Counted from the stretch's first letter, positions 1 to 8,286 are shown. The stretch is DNA of 64,000 nucleotides from Pseudoalteromonas luteoviolacea NCIMB 1942 (GCF_001625595.1 NZ_AUXT01000157.1:1-64000); one strand, 5' to 3'. Program-made: numbers and translations. The notes: generated from the letters alone by a model not told the origin.

Positions 1-547
1 GCGTCTATCGTAACGAAACAGCCTTTTATTTCTAACAGTGTCAAAATGCCTGGTAACGTATTCATTTAATTAGACTTTTATCAACGGGTGCTTGTCCTAA
101 GACAACCGCATTTTCACACGTAAATACATTCACCATAAACAGTGCATCTCGTCTATCAGCTTGAGTAAACGAACCTTTTAATCGTCTCCCATCTAAGGCA
201 ATAACTTCACTATGAGTGAGCTTGCAACACGTTTTCATCCGAGATGAAAACGAATCTTGAAATTGTGCTATGTCTATGCGGCTCATTACTCGAGCAATGG
301 TATCGTGGCGAGGAATGCCATTTTTAAACGGTACAAACTTTCTAAGCCAATCTAATCTATCGTGTCCAAAACCTTCAATATCTTCCCAATCTTGGCATCC
401 TGAAGTGACAGCACTGACCGTTAATAATATGATATCAAAGAGCTTGTGGACTACTTTACCTTGTTGTCGAGGGTCATCAATTGATTCAAAGTACTTAAAA
501 AGTTGTGGTTGAGAAATGAGGGTGTTACTTAAAAAAAGAGTATAAGA
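1..547 (-). pseudogene. ISAs1-family transposase remnant, frameshifted and truncated by the window edge
   Basis: Read on the minus strand from about 547, the translation begins with ISQPQLFKYFESIDDPRQQG, which matches the N-terminus of ISAs1/H-repeat transposases. It continues through the IALDGRRLKGS segment around the first catalytic Asp and the ENAVVLGQ segment. The frame stops at 62, just after VDKS. Family-like sequence (TLPGILTLLEIKG, then FVTIDA) resumes in another frame from about 60 down to 1, after an extra in-frame stop. So there is at least one frameshift and one nonsense change. No ATG precedes the first family residue in frame; the frame opens after a TGA at 548-550. Full-length members are about 370 residues; the rest lies off the left edge. 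Confidence 0.85.
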
Positions 548-588
548 TCATACTTTTAAGTCAAGGTAAAGTTTGCGATCTTGCCCTG
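1..588 (-). mobile_element. Probable decayed ISAs1-type insertion sequence, right boundary near 588
   Basis: The transposase remnant is followed on its 5' side by a sequence that, read on the minus strand, starts CAGGGCAAGATC at 588. Family members typically have terminal repeats beginning with CAGGG, so this is a plausible element end. The other end and any target duplication lie outside the window, so the boundary is inferred. Confidence 0.4.
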
Positions 589-716
589 ACTTTTATCCTT
601 GTAATGCTTCACCTCAATAGATTGCTAAACTTCTTCGCAATTGTTGACAGCTTTATTTATCCCCCATTTTAGAACTGGTATTCTATCCCCATTGCATACC
701 CAAAGAGCCAAACAGT

Positions 717-965
717 ATGATTGACGACAAAGAAGAAATTAGCACCTTAGTAGAGTTAGAGTCACTTTTGACTTTAGTGGAAAATGGAGGATTGGGGTTG
801 GAAAATGTAGCGGGCATTGCGCTTGCAATACATAATAGCAGTGGCAGGCCGTTTGTAGCGGTATTAGATGATAACCATCAGCTTTTGCTAGGGCGTTGGG
901 TTACCCAGGAGGTTTTTGAAAATGGTAAAGACCTAGTAAGGGTTGGTCCTAAAAAGCACCATTAG
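717..965 (+). CDS. Small acidic hypothetical protein, 82 aa
   Basis: I do not recognise the family. The protein starts MIDDKEEISTLVELE and has an acidic helical first third, a hydrophobic middle (VAGIALAIHN, then PFVAVLDDN) and a basic end (RVGPKKHH). No signal peptide or membrane segment is evident, so it is probably cytoplasmic. Only a weak purine-rich stretch (AAAGAG) precedes the ATG. It stands alone between the decayed IS and the AbgT transporter gene, with gaps of about 130-230 bp, so it is probably monocistronic. A TTGACA hexamer lies at 644-649, but no convincing -10 follows at normal spacing. Confidence 0.6.
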   Translation: MIDDKEEISTLVELESLLTLVENGGLGLENVAGIALAIHNSSGRPFVAVLDDNHQLLLGRWVTQEVFENGKDLVRVGPKKHH

Positions 966-1197
966 TTTTTTCGCCTGTTGAGTTAAAAGCGCGGTTTCGT
1001 CGTTTTTAGCTCTGCTAATTTCAGTGATATTTGAAACTCATCGGTATCTTGCATTGTTATAGTATTTCATCTTGCCCTATTTTTACTCACCTCAAACCTT
1101 TCTCAATTGCCTATCTGATGGTTAAAATGACGTCTTTGTACTGATTTGACCGGTAGGTTGAAATAGTAAGAAGTTTATAAACATTAGGAAAATTCGC

Positions 1198-2754
1198 GTG
1201 TCGACAGCTGAAACGGTAAAACAGAATGAGAGTGGGGTTATCTCATTTATAGAAAAAGCCGGTAAGAAAATCCCTGATCCCATCATTATATTTATATGGT
1301 TCACCCTAGGTGCCTTTGCTTTAACGGCCTTCATCGGAGGCTTAACTTTTGAAACACAAGGAGCTGATGGGAACCCTGTGATCCATACGATTAAAAACAT
1401 GACTGATCCTGCGCATGTAGTATGGTTTTTTGACAATGCCCTATTACAAAACTGGCTTGGATTTGGTAACGGTATACTCGGTGTGATCCTGATCGTTATG
1501 CTCGGTGTAGGGGTTGCTGAAAGCTCGGGCTTATTTAATGCGGTAATTAAGAAACTAGGAACTCGATTAAAAGACAAATACTTAGCACCAGCACTGATAT
1601 TCTTGGGGATTATGAGCTCAATAGCGACAGATGCGGGTTATCTAATTTTAATCCCACTTGCCGGTTTACTCTATGCTGGGCTTGGCAAAAATCCATTGAT
1701 TGGTATGGCTGCTGCATTTGCAGGGGTTTCTGCTGGGTTTAGTGCAAACTTACTCCCTGCAACACCAGTTGATGTTGTCATTGGTTTAAATGCACAGATC
1801 TTTGCTGAATCACAAGGCGTTCCGTTTACCGATGCGAATGGCAATGAATTAACGCCAGCAACTATGCATTATTACTTTATTTTTGTATCTACCTTTATGC
1901 TAGTCGGTATTGGCGCGTGGGTAACCAAAAAATTTGTAGAACCGCGACTGTCGAATATGTCCTACGAACTACCACAAGGCATGGACTTATCTGATTTTGC
2001 GGTTACAGAGCAAGAAAAGAAAGGTCTTAAAGCTGCATTGTGGGGGTTATTGCTATCATTGGGTTTGGTTTTATTACTCGCTATTGGGCCATTGGCTCCT
2101 TACGTTGATGAGTCTGGAAAAACTATCACACCTTACTTAAATAATGTCATTTTACTCATCACTTTAGTCTTCACGATCGTAGGTGCAGCGTTTGGTGTAG
2201 CAACAAGCAAGTTCAAAAGTCTACAGGATGTTGTACAAGCCATGGTCGCACAAATGAATACAATGGGTTATATCCTTGTATTGACATTCTTCTGTTACAA
2301 CTTCTTAGGTATTTTGGGGTATTCAGGGTTAGGTACCTACATCACATATATTGGCGCGAGTGGTTTATCTGCGCTTGGTCTTCAACAATTTCCAATTCTA
2401 CTGATTATTGGTTTTGTTATTACTACTGGATTGATAAACCTGTTTGTAGGCGGGTTAACATCAAAGTGGATGCTATTAGGACCTATTTTCGTCCCAATGT
2501 TATATCAGGTTAATCCAGCCATGACGCCAGATTTGGTTGCTGCGGCATATCGAGTAGCAGACTCATCTACTAATATCATTACGCCAATGATGACTTATGC
2601 AGGTGTTATTTTAGCGTTTATGCGCAAGTATAAGCCTGATCTAAGTTTTGGTGAGGTTATTGCTATGATGGTCCCATACTCAGTGGCATTTTTGATTTTC
2701 TGGACTTCACTTTTGGTTGGCTTTTTTGCCTTTAACATTCCGTTTGGCTTCTAA
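1198..2754 (+). CDS. abgT: AbgT family transporter (p-aminobenzoyl-glutamate transporter-like)
   Basis: This 518-residue polytopic inner-membrane protein belongs to the AbgT family, which imports p-aminobenzoyl-glutamate or exports sulfonamide-like compounds. Family features are the N-terminal GKKIPDPIIIFIW segment, the GVAESSGLFNAVIKK segment, and the paired re-entrant hairpin regions rich in Gly, Asn and Pro (SANLLPATPVDVV and RVADSSTNIITPMM). The length matches the family (about 500-520). The start is GTG at 1198, preceded by AGGAAA. It is monocistronic, with a strong hairpin downstream at 2801. The actual substrate cannot be decided from sequence. Confidence 0.9.
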   Translation: MSTAETVKQNESGVISFIEKAGKKIPDPIIIFIWFTLGAFALTAFIGGLTFETQGADGNPVIHTIKNMTDPAHVVWFFDNALLQNWLGFGNGILGVILIVMLGVGVAESSGLFNAVIKKLGTRLKDKYLAPALIFLGIMSSIATDAGYLILIPLAGLLYAGLGKNPLIGMAAAFAGVSAGFSANLLPATPVDVVIGLNAQIFAESQGVPFTDANGNELTPATMHYYFIFVSTFMLVGIGAWVTKKFVEPRLSNMSYELPQGMDLSDFAVTEQEKKGLKAALWGLLLSLGLVLLLAIGPLAPYVDESGKTITPYLNNVILLITLVFTIVGAAFGVATSKFKSLQDVVQAMVAQMNTMGYILVLTFFCYNFLGILGYSGLGTYITYIGASGLSALGLQQFPILLIIGFVITTGLINLFVGGLTSKWMLLGPIFVPMLYQVNPAMTPDLVAAAYRVADSSTNIITPMMTYAGVILAFMRKYKPDLSFGEVIAMMVPYSVAFLIFWTSLLVGFFAFNIPFGF

Positions 2755-2800
2755 TATCGAAGTATAAAAAGTGAAGGTAAACGCATCAATTAACTGCAAA

Positions 2801-2834
2801 AACGCCGCGTGACCTATGCGGCGTTACCTTTTTA
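2801..2834 (+). terminator. Rho-independent terminator after abgT
   Basis: Perfect 8-bp arms AACGCCGC (2801-2808) and GCGGCGTT (2818-2825) enclose a 9-nt loop and are followed by ACCTTTTT. It lies 46 bp after the abgT stop codon. Confidence 0.8.
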
Positions 2835-2872
2835 AGCCCTTTTACTTTTTAAATCCAAGTTCACTTTATAGA

Positions 2873-2910
2873 TGTGATAATTGTAAGTGGTAATGATTTG
2901 CGTTAGCATT
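2873..2910 (+). promoter_or_regulatory. Candidate extended -10 promoter and weak Fur-like site upstream of the sdhCD-like pair
   Basis: An extended -10 element, TG-T-GATAAT, lies at 2873-2881, putting a start site near 2888. Just downstream, at 2892-2910, is a semi-palindrome AATGATTTGCGTTAGCATT. Its outer halves (AATGA and TCATT-like) resemble marine gammaproteobacterial Fur boxes, but the centre is degenerate. The arrangement fits a repressor overlapping the start of transcription. The case is strengthened mainly by the perfect Fur box at the other end of the same locus. Confidence 0.35.
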
Positions 2911-2939
2911 TATTTAAATTAAACATCTAGGTATTCAAC

Positions 2940-3320
2940 ATGAGAAAAGAACGGCCAACTAATTTGGCAATTCAAACCATGGCATTACCCATTACTGCGT
3001 ATGCTTCAATTTTGCACAGAGTAAGCGGCGTCATTGTGTGGGGCGCGGCTGTGGTTTTACTGCCATTGCTAATTTTTGCAATGCAATCAGCACAAAACTT
3101 CGACACGCTAAGTACTGTTTTTAATGAAATTTTTTTTGCGCAATTTGTAGTTTGGGGCTTGTTGACAGCGCTTGGCTATTATTGCTTGGGGACGCTTAAA
3201 CATATTATTCAAGAGTTTGGATATTTCGAAGAGCTCGCCAGTGGCTGTATTATTTCTCGCGTTGCGATTGGTTTAGGTGTGTTACTGAGTATCGTTGTGG
3301 GAGTATTGATATGGCTATAA
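2940..3320 (+). CDS. SdhC-like succinate dehydrogenase cytochrome b556 subunit homologue lacking the haem-ligand His
   Basis: This 126-residue membrane protein aligns along its length with the SdhC anchor of succinate dehydrogenase, which with SdhD docks SdhAB to the membrane, binds ubiquinone and holds haem b. The N-terminus (RPTNLAIQT), the SILHRVSGV motif with quinone-site Ser23 and Arg27, and three membrane segments are all present. The helix that carries haem ligand His84 in E. coli (LTALAYH) reads LTALGYY here, so the ligand is replaced by Tyr81. It overlaps the sdhD-like gene by 10 bp, and no sdhA or sdhB follows. It is therefore an orphan paralogue, or an anchor for another partner, rather than part of a standard sdhCDAB operon. 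Confidence 0.85.
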   Translation: MRKERPTNLAIQTMALPITAYASILHRVSGVIVWGAAVVLLPLLIFAMQSAQNFDTLSTVFNEIFFAQFVVWGLLTALGYYCLGTLKHIIQEFGYFEELASGCIISRVAIGLGVLLSIVVGVLIWL

Positions 3321-3649
3321 TGAACATTGCGCGCTCGGGTACTAAACAGTGGGTTTTGCAGCGTATCAGTAACTCAATCATTGTGGCGTACAGCATATTG
3401 ATTGTTGTGCTGTTGTTGTCTGAGCCTGTAAGCAGCCACCAAGCATTAGTGCATATGTTTACACCACTGTGGTTTAAAATTGTAACAACGCTCAGTGTGT
3501 GCGTGTTTGCTTTTAACGGGGTGATAGCCGGCTGGCAGATTGCCGGTGATTATGTTAAAGGCGGTGCCATCAACAAAGCCTTTAACTTAGTTTGTGTGTT
3601 GTTGAGCTTGTCTATGCTCTTAACCGTCACAAAACTCATCTGGCTATAA
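3311..3649 (+). CDS. SdhD-like succinate dehydrogenase anchor subunit homologue lacking the haem-ligand His
   Basis: This 112-residue protein has three membrane segments and matches SdhD. Arg18 (WVLQRIS) corresponds to a conserved N-terminal Arg, and GDYVK at 79-83 keeps the Asp80-Tyr81 pair of the quinone pocket. The segment equivalent to E. coli ILIHAWIGMWQ, where His71 ligates haem b, reads FAFNGVIAGWQ, with Asn69 in place of His. The start at 3311 has GGGAG eight bases upstream; ATG 3320 is an alternative. It is translationally coupled to the sdhC-like gene and probably forms a haem-free heterodimer with it. The convergent gene begins only 11 bp beyond its stop. Confidence 0.82.
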   Translation: MAIMNIARSGTKQWVLQRISNSIIVAYSILIVVLLLSEPVSSHQALVHMFTPLWFKIVTTLSVCVFAFNGVIAGWQIAGDYVKGGAINKAFNLVCVLLSLSMLLTVTKLIWL

Positions 3650-3660
3650 TACAACAAATG

Positions 3661-3963
3661 TTAGTCGTACTGCTCTTCTTCTAGCGGGAAGAGCAGATCA
3701 AATAAAGGCGCGATTACACTCACTGCAATTAAAGCAGCAGATAAGGCCCAGAGATAGTTAAGCTCAGTATTTGTTTCAATTGCCCACGATACGCTCATAC
3801 TAAGCCAAAACACATTAAACAGCATAATGTAAAAATTGGGCTTTAATGACTTGGCACAATGTTTACAGTGAACCGGTGCCCTATTTAGCAGTGGTGCTCG
3901 CTCACTCAATGTCAGCGGCTTATTACAACAAGGGCAAGGACGTGTGGCAAAATCTTTTAGCAT
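3661..3963 (-). CDS. Small zinc-ribbon membrane protein, 100 aa
   Basis: The N-terminal third holds two CxxC knuckles (Cys10/Cys13 and Cys33/Cys36), typical of a zinc-ribbon or rubredoxin-like knuckle. Two hydrophobic segments follow (about 43-62 and 70-92), and the tail is acidic (FPLEEEQYD). It is probably an inner-membrane protein with a cytoplasmic metal-binding head; its function is unknown. No Shine-Dalgarno sequence precedes the ATG. Instead, a perfect 19-bp palindrome containing a Fur box ends 2 bp upstream, so expression is probably iron-regulated and the start may be leaderless or structured. It converges on the sdhCD-like pair. Confidence 0.75.
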   Translation of the reverse strand: MLKDFATRPCPCCNKPLTLSERAPLLNRAPVHCKHCAKSLKPNFYIMLFNVFWLSMSVSWAIETNTELNYLWALSAALIAVSVIAPLFDLLFPLEEEQYD

Positions 3964-3964
3964 A

Positions 3965-4005
3965 AACTAGACTGTAATGATAATTATTATCATTACAGTC
4001 TAGTT
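3965..4005 (-). promoter_or_regulatory. Perfect palindrome with a consensus Fur box (core 3978-3992)
   Basis: Arms of 19 bp (3965-3983 and 3987-4005) are exact reverse complements around a 3-bp centre. The core TGATAATTATTATCA matches the 7-1-7 Fur consensus TGATAATnATTATCA at every defined position. It abuts the start codon of the zinc-ribbon gene on the minus strand. A TATAAA -10-like hexamer lies just beyond the palindrome on that strand, so the site would overlap the early transcribed region. The extended dyad could also form a 5' hairpin in the transcript. Confidence 0.8.
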
Positions 4006-4167
4006 GTTTTATACTGCAATTGAAACCCTTAATTGACAGCGGACATACTTTTTATTGAACAAATGTTAGAAGTGCACTTATTGTATTTCTTGCTGGGTAA
4101 TGTGGTGATGCTAATAAGGAAAGCTGCGCAGACTTCCGTGTCTTTGCTTGAATAATCTTAAAATAAA

Positions 4168-5313
4168 TTAAATGAACCCCAATCCAAAGCCAGCGAGCAT
4201 AAAGGTTAGGACAAGCCAGATTATAGGGAGCTTAAGCTGTTTCATTAGGAAAAATCCAACGAGTACAAGGGCGAGGTCCAGCGGTTGCAATACTGCGCTG
4301 ATGAAGATCGGTTGATACAAAGCCGCAACCAATAGCCCAACAACCGCAGCGTTTACACCACTCAATGCGCCTGCAACCCGTGGCATTTTCGCCAGTGCTT
4401 GCCAGTTTTTTAGAACAGCTAAAAGGAGTAAGAAGCCTGGCAAGAATACGGCTAATGTCGCGACGAGGGCTCCAGTCAGTGGGTTACTGGGCATCAATTC
4501 GTAGCCGATGTAAGTTGCAAAGGTAAACATTGGACCCGGTACAGCTTGTGCTGCGGCATAGCCAGTTAAAAAAGCGTCTTGGCTAAGATTGTCGCCAACG
4601 ATATTTTGCAGCAGTGGTAACACAACATGCCCACCACCAAACACTAAACTACCCGCTTGATAAAAATCGTTGAATAAACCAATGAGTGGTGAAAAAGAGG
4701 TGATGAAGGGCAAGCCCACCAGTAATACGGCAAACAAGACTAGAGGTACGTAACTTGGCTGAAAGCTTTGCGGTTCTGGTGTAGTGGTTGCTGGTTTTAG
4801 GTGTTGAGCGCCTACCATAGCCGCGAGGACTAGCACACCGATTTGAGTCATAATACTGGGGGCAGCAAGCAGCGCGATGGCGGTAACGACACATAATCCG
4901 GCTGTGAGTGTACCCTTACAAAAGTTTTTGTACATGCCCCAAGCAGCATCGGCAACGACGACAACGGCAAGTAGTTTCAGGCCGTGTACAACATTTTGAA
5001 ATGCACTGGTATCGGTAACTTGGCTGGCAAGTACGGCAAGTCCTATCATGATGATCACTGAAGGCAGTGTAAAACCTAAAAAAGCCGCACACGCACCAGG
5101 TAATCCACCGCGTTTGTAGCCCAGTGCAAAACCTACTTGGCTGGACCCTGGACCCGGTAAAAACTGACTTAACGCGACAATTTGTCCGTATTCATTGTCA
5201 TCTAACCATTTGAGTTTCTCAACAAAGGTTTGCCTAAAGTAACCTATGTGCGCAGCCGGTCCGCCAAAGCTTACCCAACCGAGCAAAAAAAATAGTTTGA
5301 ATATTGAAAACAT
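4168..5313 (-). CDS. chrA: Chromate transporter, long-chain ChrA family
   Basis: This 381-residue inner-membrane protein has two tandem CHR domains, as in bidomain ChrA exporters that expel chromate. Each half carries the family's FGG and PGP signatures: GWVSFGGPAAHIG and SQFLPGPGSSQVG in the first half, SLVFGGGHVVLP and AVPGPMFTFATYIG in the second. Length is normal. It is divergent from a LysR regulator whose start lies 112 bp away across an AT-rich gap, so that regulator is the likely controller. ChrA homologues are often annotated by homology alone; the real substrate may be another oxyanion. Confidence 0.9.
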   Translation of the reverse strand: MFSIFKLFFLLGWVSFGGPAAHIGYFRQTFVEKLKWLDDNEYGQIVALSQFLPGPGSSQVGFALGYKRGGLPGACAAFLGFTLPSVIIMIGLAVLASQVTDTSAFQNVVHGLKLLAVVVVADAAWGMYKNFCKGTLTAGLCVVTAIALLAAPSIMTQIGVLVLAAMVGAQHLKPATTTPEPQSFQPSYVPLVLFAVLLVGLPFITSFSPLIGLFNDFYQAGSLVFGGGHVVLPLLQNIVGDNLSQDAFLTGYAAAQAVPGPMFTFATYIGYELMPSNPLTGALVATLAVFLPGFLLLLAVLKNWQALAKMPRVAGALSGVNAAVVGLLVAALYQPIFISAVLQPLDLALVLVGFFLMKQLKLPIIWLVLTFMLAGFGLGFI

Positions 5314-5425
5314 GATGAAGACTTTATTTTAAGTAATTTTTTAATCGTGCGTATAGGTTAAAAAATGGATTATAATTAATCAAATTAATAGTATTTATTA
5401 AAATTATGAATAAAATAGGATTGCG

Positions 5426-6358
5426 GTGAGTTTCTCAGATTTTCAGTGGCGAAACATAGATTTAAACTTGTTGGTAGCCTTTGCTTATTTATATCGGTAT
5501 GAAAGTGTTAGCATTGCTGCAGAAAAAAGCTGTGTCAGTCAATCTGCGATGAGCCATAGTTTGGCACGTTTACGGCGCTTATTTGATGATGTGTTGTTTG
5601 AGCGTCAAGGGCATAAAATGGTCCCAACAGAGCATGCACATGTTCTCGCGCCAACGGTAAACCAAATACTTGACTCAGTAACCCATGATCTTTTAACGAC
5701 TGCAACCTTTGAACCAAAGGAGTATCGGGGAGTTTGTCGGATTGGTTTAACTGATTATGCAGAAGTTATTTTTGCCCCGCTCATTTACGATGCAATTCGT
5801 CAACAGGCACCTTATGCTCAGGTGAGTTTTCTCAATGTTAATCGGAGCAACTACATCGCATTGGCAGAGCAAGAAAAGTTAGATGTCATCATCGGTAGCA
5901 TGCCGGAGCTACATCATTCATTTCACCGAGCATGTCTTTATACGGAGCGCCACGTATGTGTAGCTGATCCCGAGATGATTGATGTTGAAAACGGGTTAAG
6001 TATTGAACAGTTTTCAAATATTGAGCATGCTTTGGTGAGCCCTGATGGCCAGCTTTCGACGCAAGTAGATAAAACGCTGAAAAATATTGGTTTATCTCGC
6101 AAAGTAACCGTCGCAACCCGTAACTTTTTAACCGTACAGTTTTTATTAAAGCAACGTCGTTTAATTGCGATTGTACCGCAGAAAATGGCCGAAATCGCAT
6201 GTTATAACAATGGACTTAAGTACTTTTCACCACCTATAACAGTGGCTGATTTTGATATTTCTATGCTGTGGTTTAGTCGCAAAGAAAGAGAGGATAAAAA
6301 CAACTGGCTACGACAATTGATACAAGACGCCATTACCTCACTGCCCAAAACGGAGTAA
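5426..6358 (+). CDS. LysR family transcriptional regulator
   Basis: This 310-residue protein has an N-terminal winged HTH (about 10-70, including SIAAEKSCVSQSAMSHSLARL) and a C-terminal periplasmic-binding-like effector domain. The start is GTG at 5426 with ATAGGA upstream; it reads MSFSDFQWRNIDLNLL, typical of the NodD/SyrM-like branch. Divergent orientation to chrA suggests control of that gene. Its stop codon lies within the left arm of the terminator hairpin at 6354. Confidence 0.88.
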   Translation: MSFSDFQWRNIDLNLLVAFAYLYRYESVSIAAEKSCVSQSAMSHSLARLRRLFDDVLFERQGHKMVPTEHAHVLAPTVNQILDSVTHDLLTTATFEPKEYRGVCRIGLTDYAEVIFAPLIYDAIRQQAPYAQVSFLNVNRSNYIALAEQEKLDVIIGSMPELHHSFHRACLYTERHVCVADPEMIDVENGLSIEQFSNIEHALVSPDGQLSTQVDKTLKNIGLSRKVTVATRNFLTVQFLLKQRRLIAIVPQKMAEIACYNNGLKYFSPPITVADFDISMLWFSRKEREDKNNWLRQLIQDAITSLPKTE

Positions 6359-6385
6359 AGCCATGCTTATACACATGGCTTTACT
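6354..6385. terminator. Bidirectional terminator hairpin
   Basis: Perfect 12-bp arms AGTAAAGCCATG and CATGGCTTTACT enclose an 8-nt loop between two convergent genes. The left arm overlaps the stop codon of the LysR gene. Confidence 0.75.
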
Positions 6386-6390
6386 CTCTG

Positions 6391-7143
6391 CTACTCCATC
6401 AGTTTGATCGTGATAAAGCCAATTGTGTCAGCACTTTGAAAATGGACCCCCTCCGCAAAATCGGTATCACTGCGGGCACTATTTAGTAAGGTGATTGTAC
6501 CTTGTGGCTCGGTTGCTTGGTTTGCAGCAGAAAATGTTACGCCGCTGTCGCTGCCTGCATCATACACCTTTAGTTGGATTGTCTGTTCATTCAGCCACTG
6601 GCTATCATTAAATAATGAGAGACTGTTAATACCTATAAACCAATCAGGACTGGGGGCAACCATGGAGACTACGCTGAGCAATGGAAAGTCTTGACTGGCT
6701 TCAAAGGTCATACTCACACTCTGACTATTGCCGGATATGCCTGACTCGTCGATAAGATAATTTGAATAGCCCTGATTTTGAATATTGCTGATCTCTTCTT
6801 TCAGTGCGGCTTTAGATCCGGTTTCAGCCATACTCACAATACCGGCCGACGCGGACTCTCCGCGCTGAAATATACGCCCTTGGGCGTTATGCGTAAGCCC
6901 GATGACTGGTGAAAAGTGGGTGCCGCTAGGGTAGTTAGTCGGAAAAGTCTGTGCGTCCCAAGTGCGAGTAAATGTTAATTCATACGTGGCGTTATTTGAT
7001 GCTGCTGGCGGCGTCGTTGGGGTTGTCGGTGTAGTAGTATTTTCGGAAGCCGTTGGTGTACTCGTGTCACTACTACTGCTACCTCCACAGCCAACTAACG
7101 TGAGTACAGCGCTGAGTGTTACTAATTTGAATACATCATTCAT
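6391..7143 (-). CDS. Spondin-domain lipoprotein
   Basis: This 250-residue protein has a lipoprotein signal ending TLVGC (Cys19), a Ser/Thr/Pro-rich linker (about 20-50), then a spondin N-terminal-like domain. Diagnostic pieces are YELTFTRTWDAQTFP, HFSPVIGLTHN and GIVSMAETGSKAALKEEI. Bacterial spondin-domain proteins are extracytoplasmic and poorly characterised; a Ca-binding or adhesive beta-sandwich role is possible. It is probably monocistronic, facing the LysR gene across a shared terminator. Confidence 0.8.
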   Translation of the reverse strand: MNDVFKLVTLSAVLTLVGCGGSSSSDTSTPTASENTTTPTTPTTPPAASNNATYELTFTRTWDAQTFPTNYPSGTHFSPVIGLTHNAQGRIFQRGESASAGIVSMAETGSKAALKEEISNIQNQGYSNYLIDESGISGNSQSVSMTFEASQDFPLLSVVSMVAPSPDWFIGINSLSLFNDSQWLNEQTIQLKVYDAGSDSGVTFSAANQATEPQGTITLLNSARSDTDFAEGVHFQSADTIGFITIKLME

Positions 7144-7241
7144 ATCTAACCTCTAAAGGTAAGGGAGCCTGTGAAACACAGACCTAGCATAACGCAACTA
7201 TCTTTCAAAATTTAGTATAAATTATACTCACTTTTTACAGG

Positions 7242-8174
7242 TTAAAGTTTTATCGCTTTTTGCATAATGTCTCTGCCCTCTGTTTCAACGTAGCTGAGAA
7301 ATACGTTTGCAATGGGCGATTGCACTTTACGCTTGGTCCATGAAAACGACCATTTTGAACGAATTGGTAATGATTCTACGTTAATGACTTTTACGTCATG
7401 TATCTCACCAAAAGCGAGTGTATGTGAAGAGAGAATCGACACGCCAAGTTTTGATAAAACTGAGTGAATAATGGCTTCGTTACTGGCGATGGTCATTTTT
7501 ATATTTGGTTTGACGTCCTGATTTTGAAAAAAGGCTTCCGTTGCGTAGCGCGTTCCTGAACCAGATTCACGAATTAAAAAATCTTCTTGGCAAAAGTCTG
7601 CGAGCGTTACACGTTGTTGTTTACTAAATGGATGAGAAGCTGGTGCAATTGCCACCAAATCGTTAGACATAAACTCAATGACTTCGAGGTCGAGACCTTC
7701 AGGAAGGTGACTGAAAACATAAAAATCATCTAAGCCTTGCTCTAGGCGTTCAATTACCTGTTGTCGATTTGCAACTGTAAATTGAATATCAATACCGGGA
7801 TAACGCTCACAAAACGGGCCGAGTAAATGAGGTATAAAGTATTTTGCCGTGGTGACACTAGACAATCTCAATGTGCCTGACTTTAGCCCGCGCAGGTTTG
7901 ACAAGTGCATGTCTAACTCTTCGCAGTGTTGCAATATTTGTTTGGCAGTTTCAACAGTAGCTAGACCTGCATCGGTGAACTTTAGCTGTTTGCCAATTTG
8001 TTGATAGAGAGGAAAGTCGATGGCTTCAGCAAGCTTTTTTAGCTGCATAGATACCGTGGGTTGAGTTAGAAAAAGCTTTTCTGCCGCAGCTTTTACACTG
8101 CCACCTTCATACAACGCGAGAAGGATTTCTAGTTGCCTAAATGTACCAATATGTGCGTGTAATCTGGATGCCAT
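7242..8174 (-). CDS. LysR family regulator (CbbR/CmpR-like) beside the bicarbonate transporter
   Basis: This 310-residue protein has an N-terminal HTH (AAAEKLFLTQPTVSMQLKKL, about 30-49) and the LysR substrate-binding fold. The sequence style (FRQLEILLALYEGGSV; TLRLSSVTTAKYFIPHLLG) is that of CbbR/CysB-type regulators of carbon fixation or bicarbonate uptake. It is divergent from the small membrane protein/SbtA pair, with 112 bp between starts containing repeated ATCTAT motifs. Control of sbtA in response to inorganic carbon is inferred from this context. Confidence 0.88.
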   Translation of the reverse strand: MASRLHAHIGTFRQLEILLALYEGGSVKAAAEKLFLTQPTVSMQLKKLAEAIDFPLYQQIGKQLKFTDAGLATVETAKQILQHCEELDMHLSNLRGLKSGTLRLSSVTTAKYFIPHLLGPFCERYPGIDIQFTVANRQQVIERLEQGLDDFYVFSHLPEGLDLEVIEFMSNDLVAIAPASHPFSKQQRVTLADFCQEDFLIRESGSGTRYATEAFFQNQDVKPNIKMTIASNEAIIHSVLSKLGVSILSSHTLAFGEIHDVKVINVESLPIRSKWSFSWTKRKVQSPIANVFLSYVETEGRDIMQKAIKL

Positions 8175-8204
8175 ATGTATGCCTGTTTATATGATTAGAT
8201 TATT

Positions 8205-8242
8205 ATCTATGAATTGATTAGTTACTATCTATTTTTATCTAT
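8205..8242. promoter_or_regulatory. Three phased ATCTAT repeats between the LysR gene and the sbtA unit
   Basis: ATCTAT occurs at 8205, 8227 and 8237, giving spacings of 22 and 10 bp, about two and one helical turns. Same-face spacing in a divergent LysR intergenic region suggests the regulator's recognition and activation sites. Confidence 0.45.
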
Positions 8243-8286
8243 ATTTTTATTTTTGTAAAATCCTCAAAAATAACGAGGAGAAGTGT

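Noticed and set aside
644-684. TTGACA promoter for the 82-aa gene
   Set aside because: The nearest good -10 (TATTCT at 679-684) is about 29 bp away, too far for a normal promoter.
1122-1577. 151-codon minus-strand frame inside abgT
   Set aside because: Antisense shadow of a well-conserved transporter gene.
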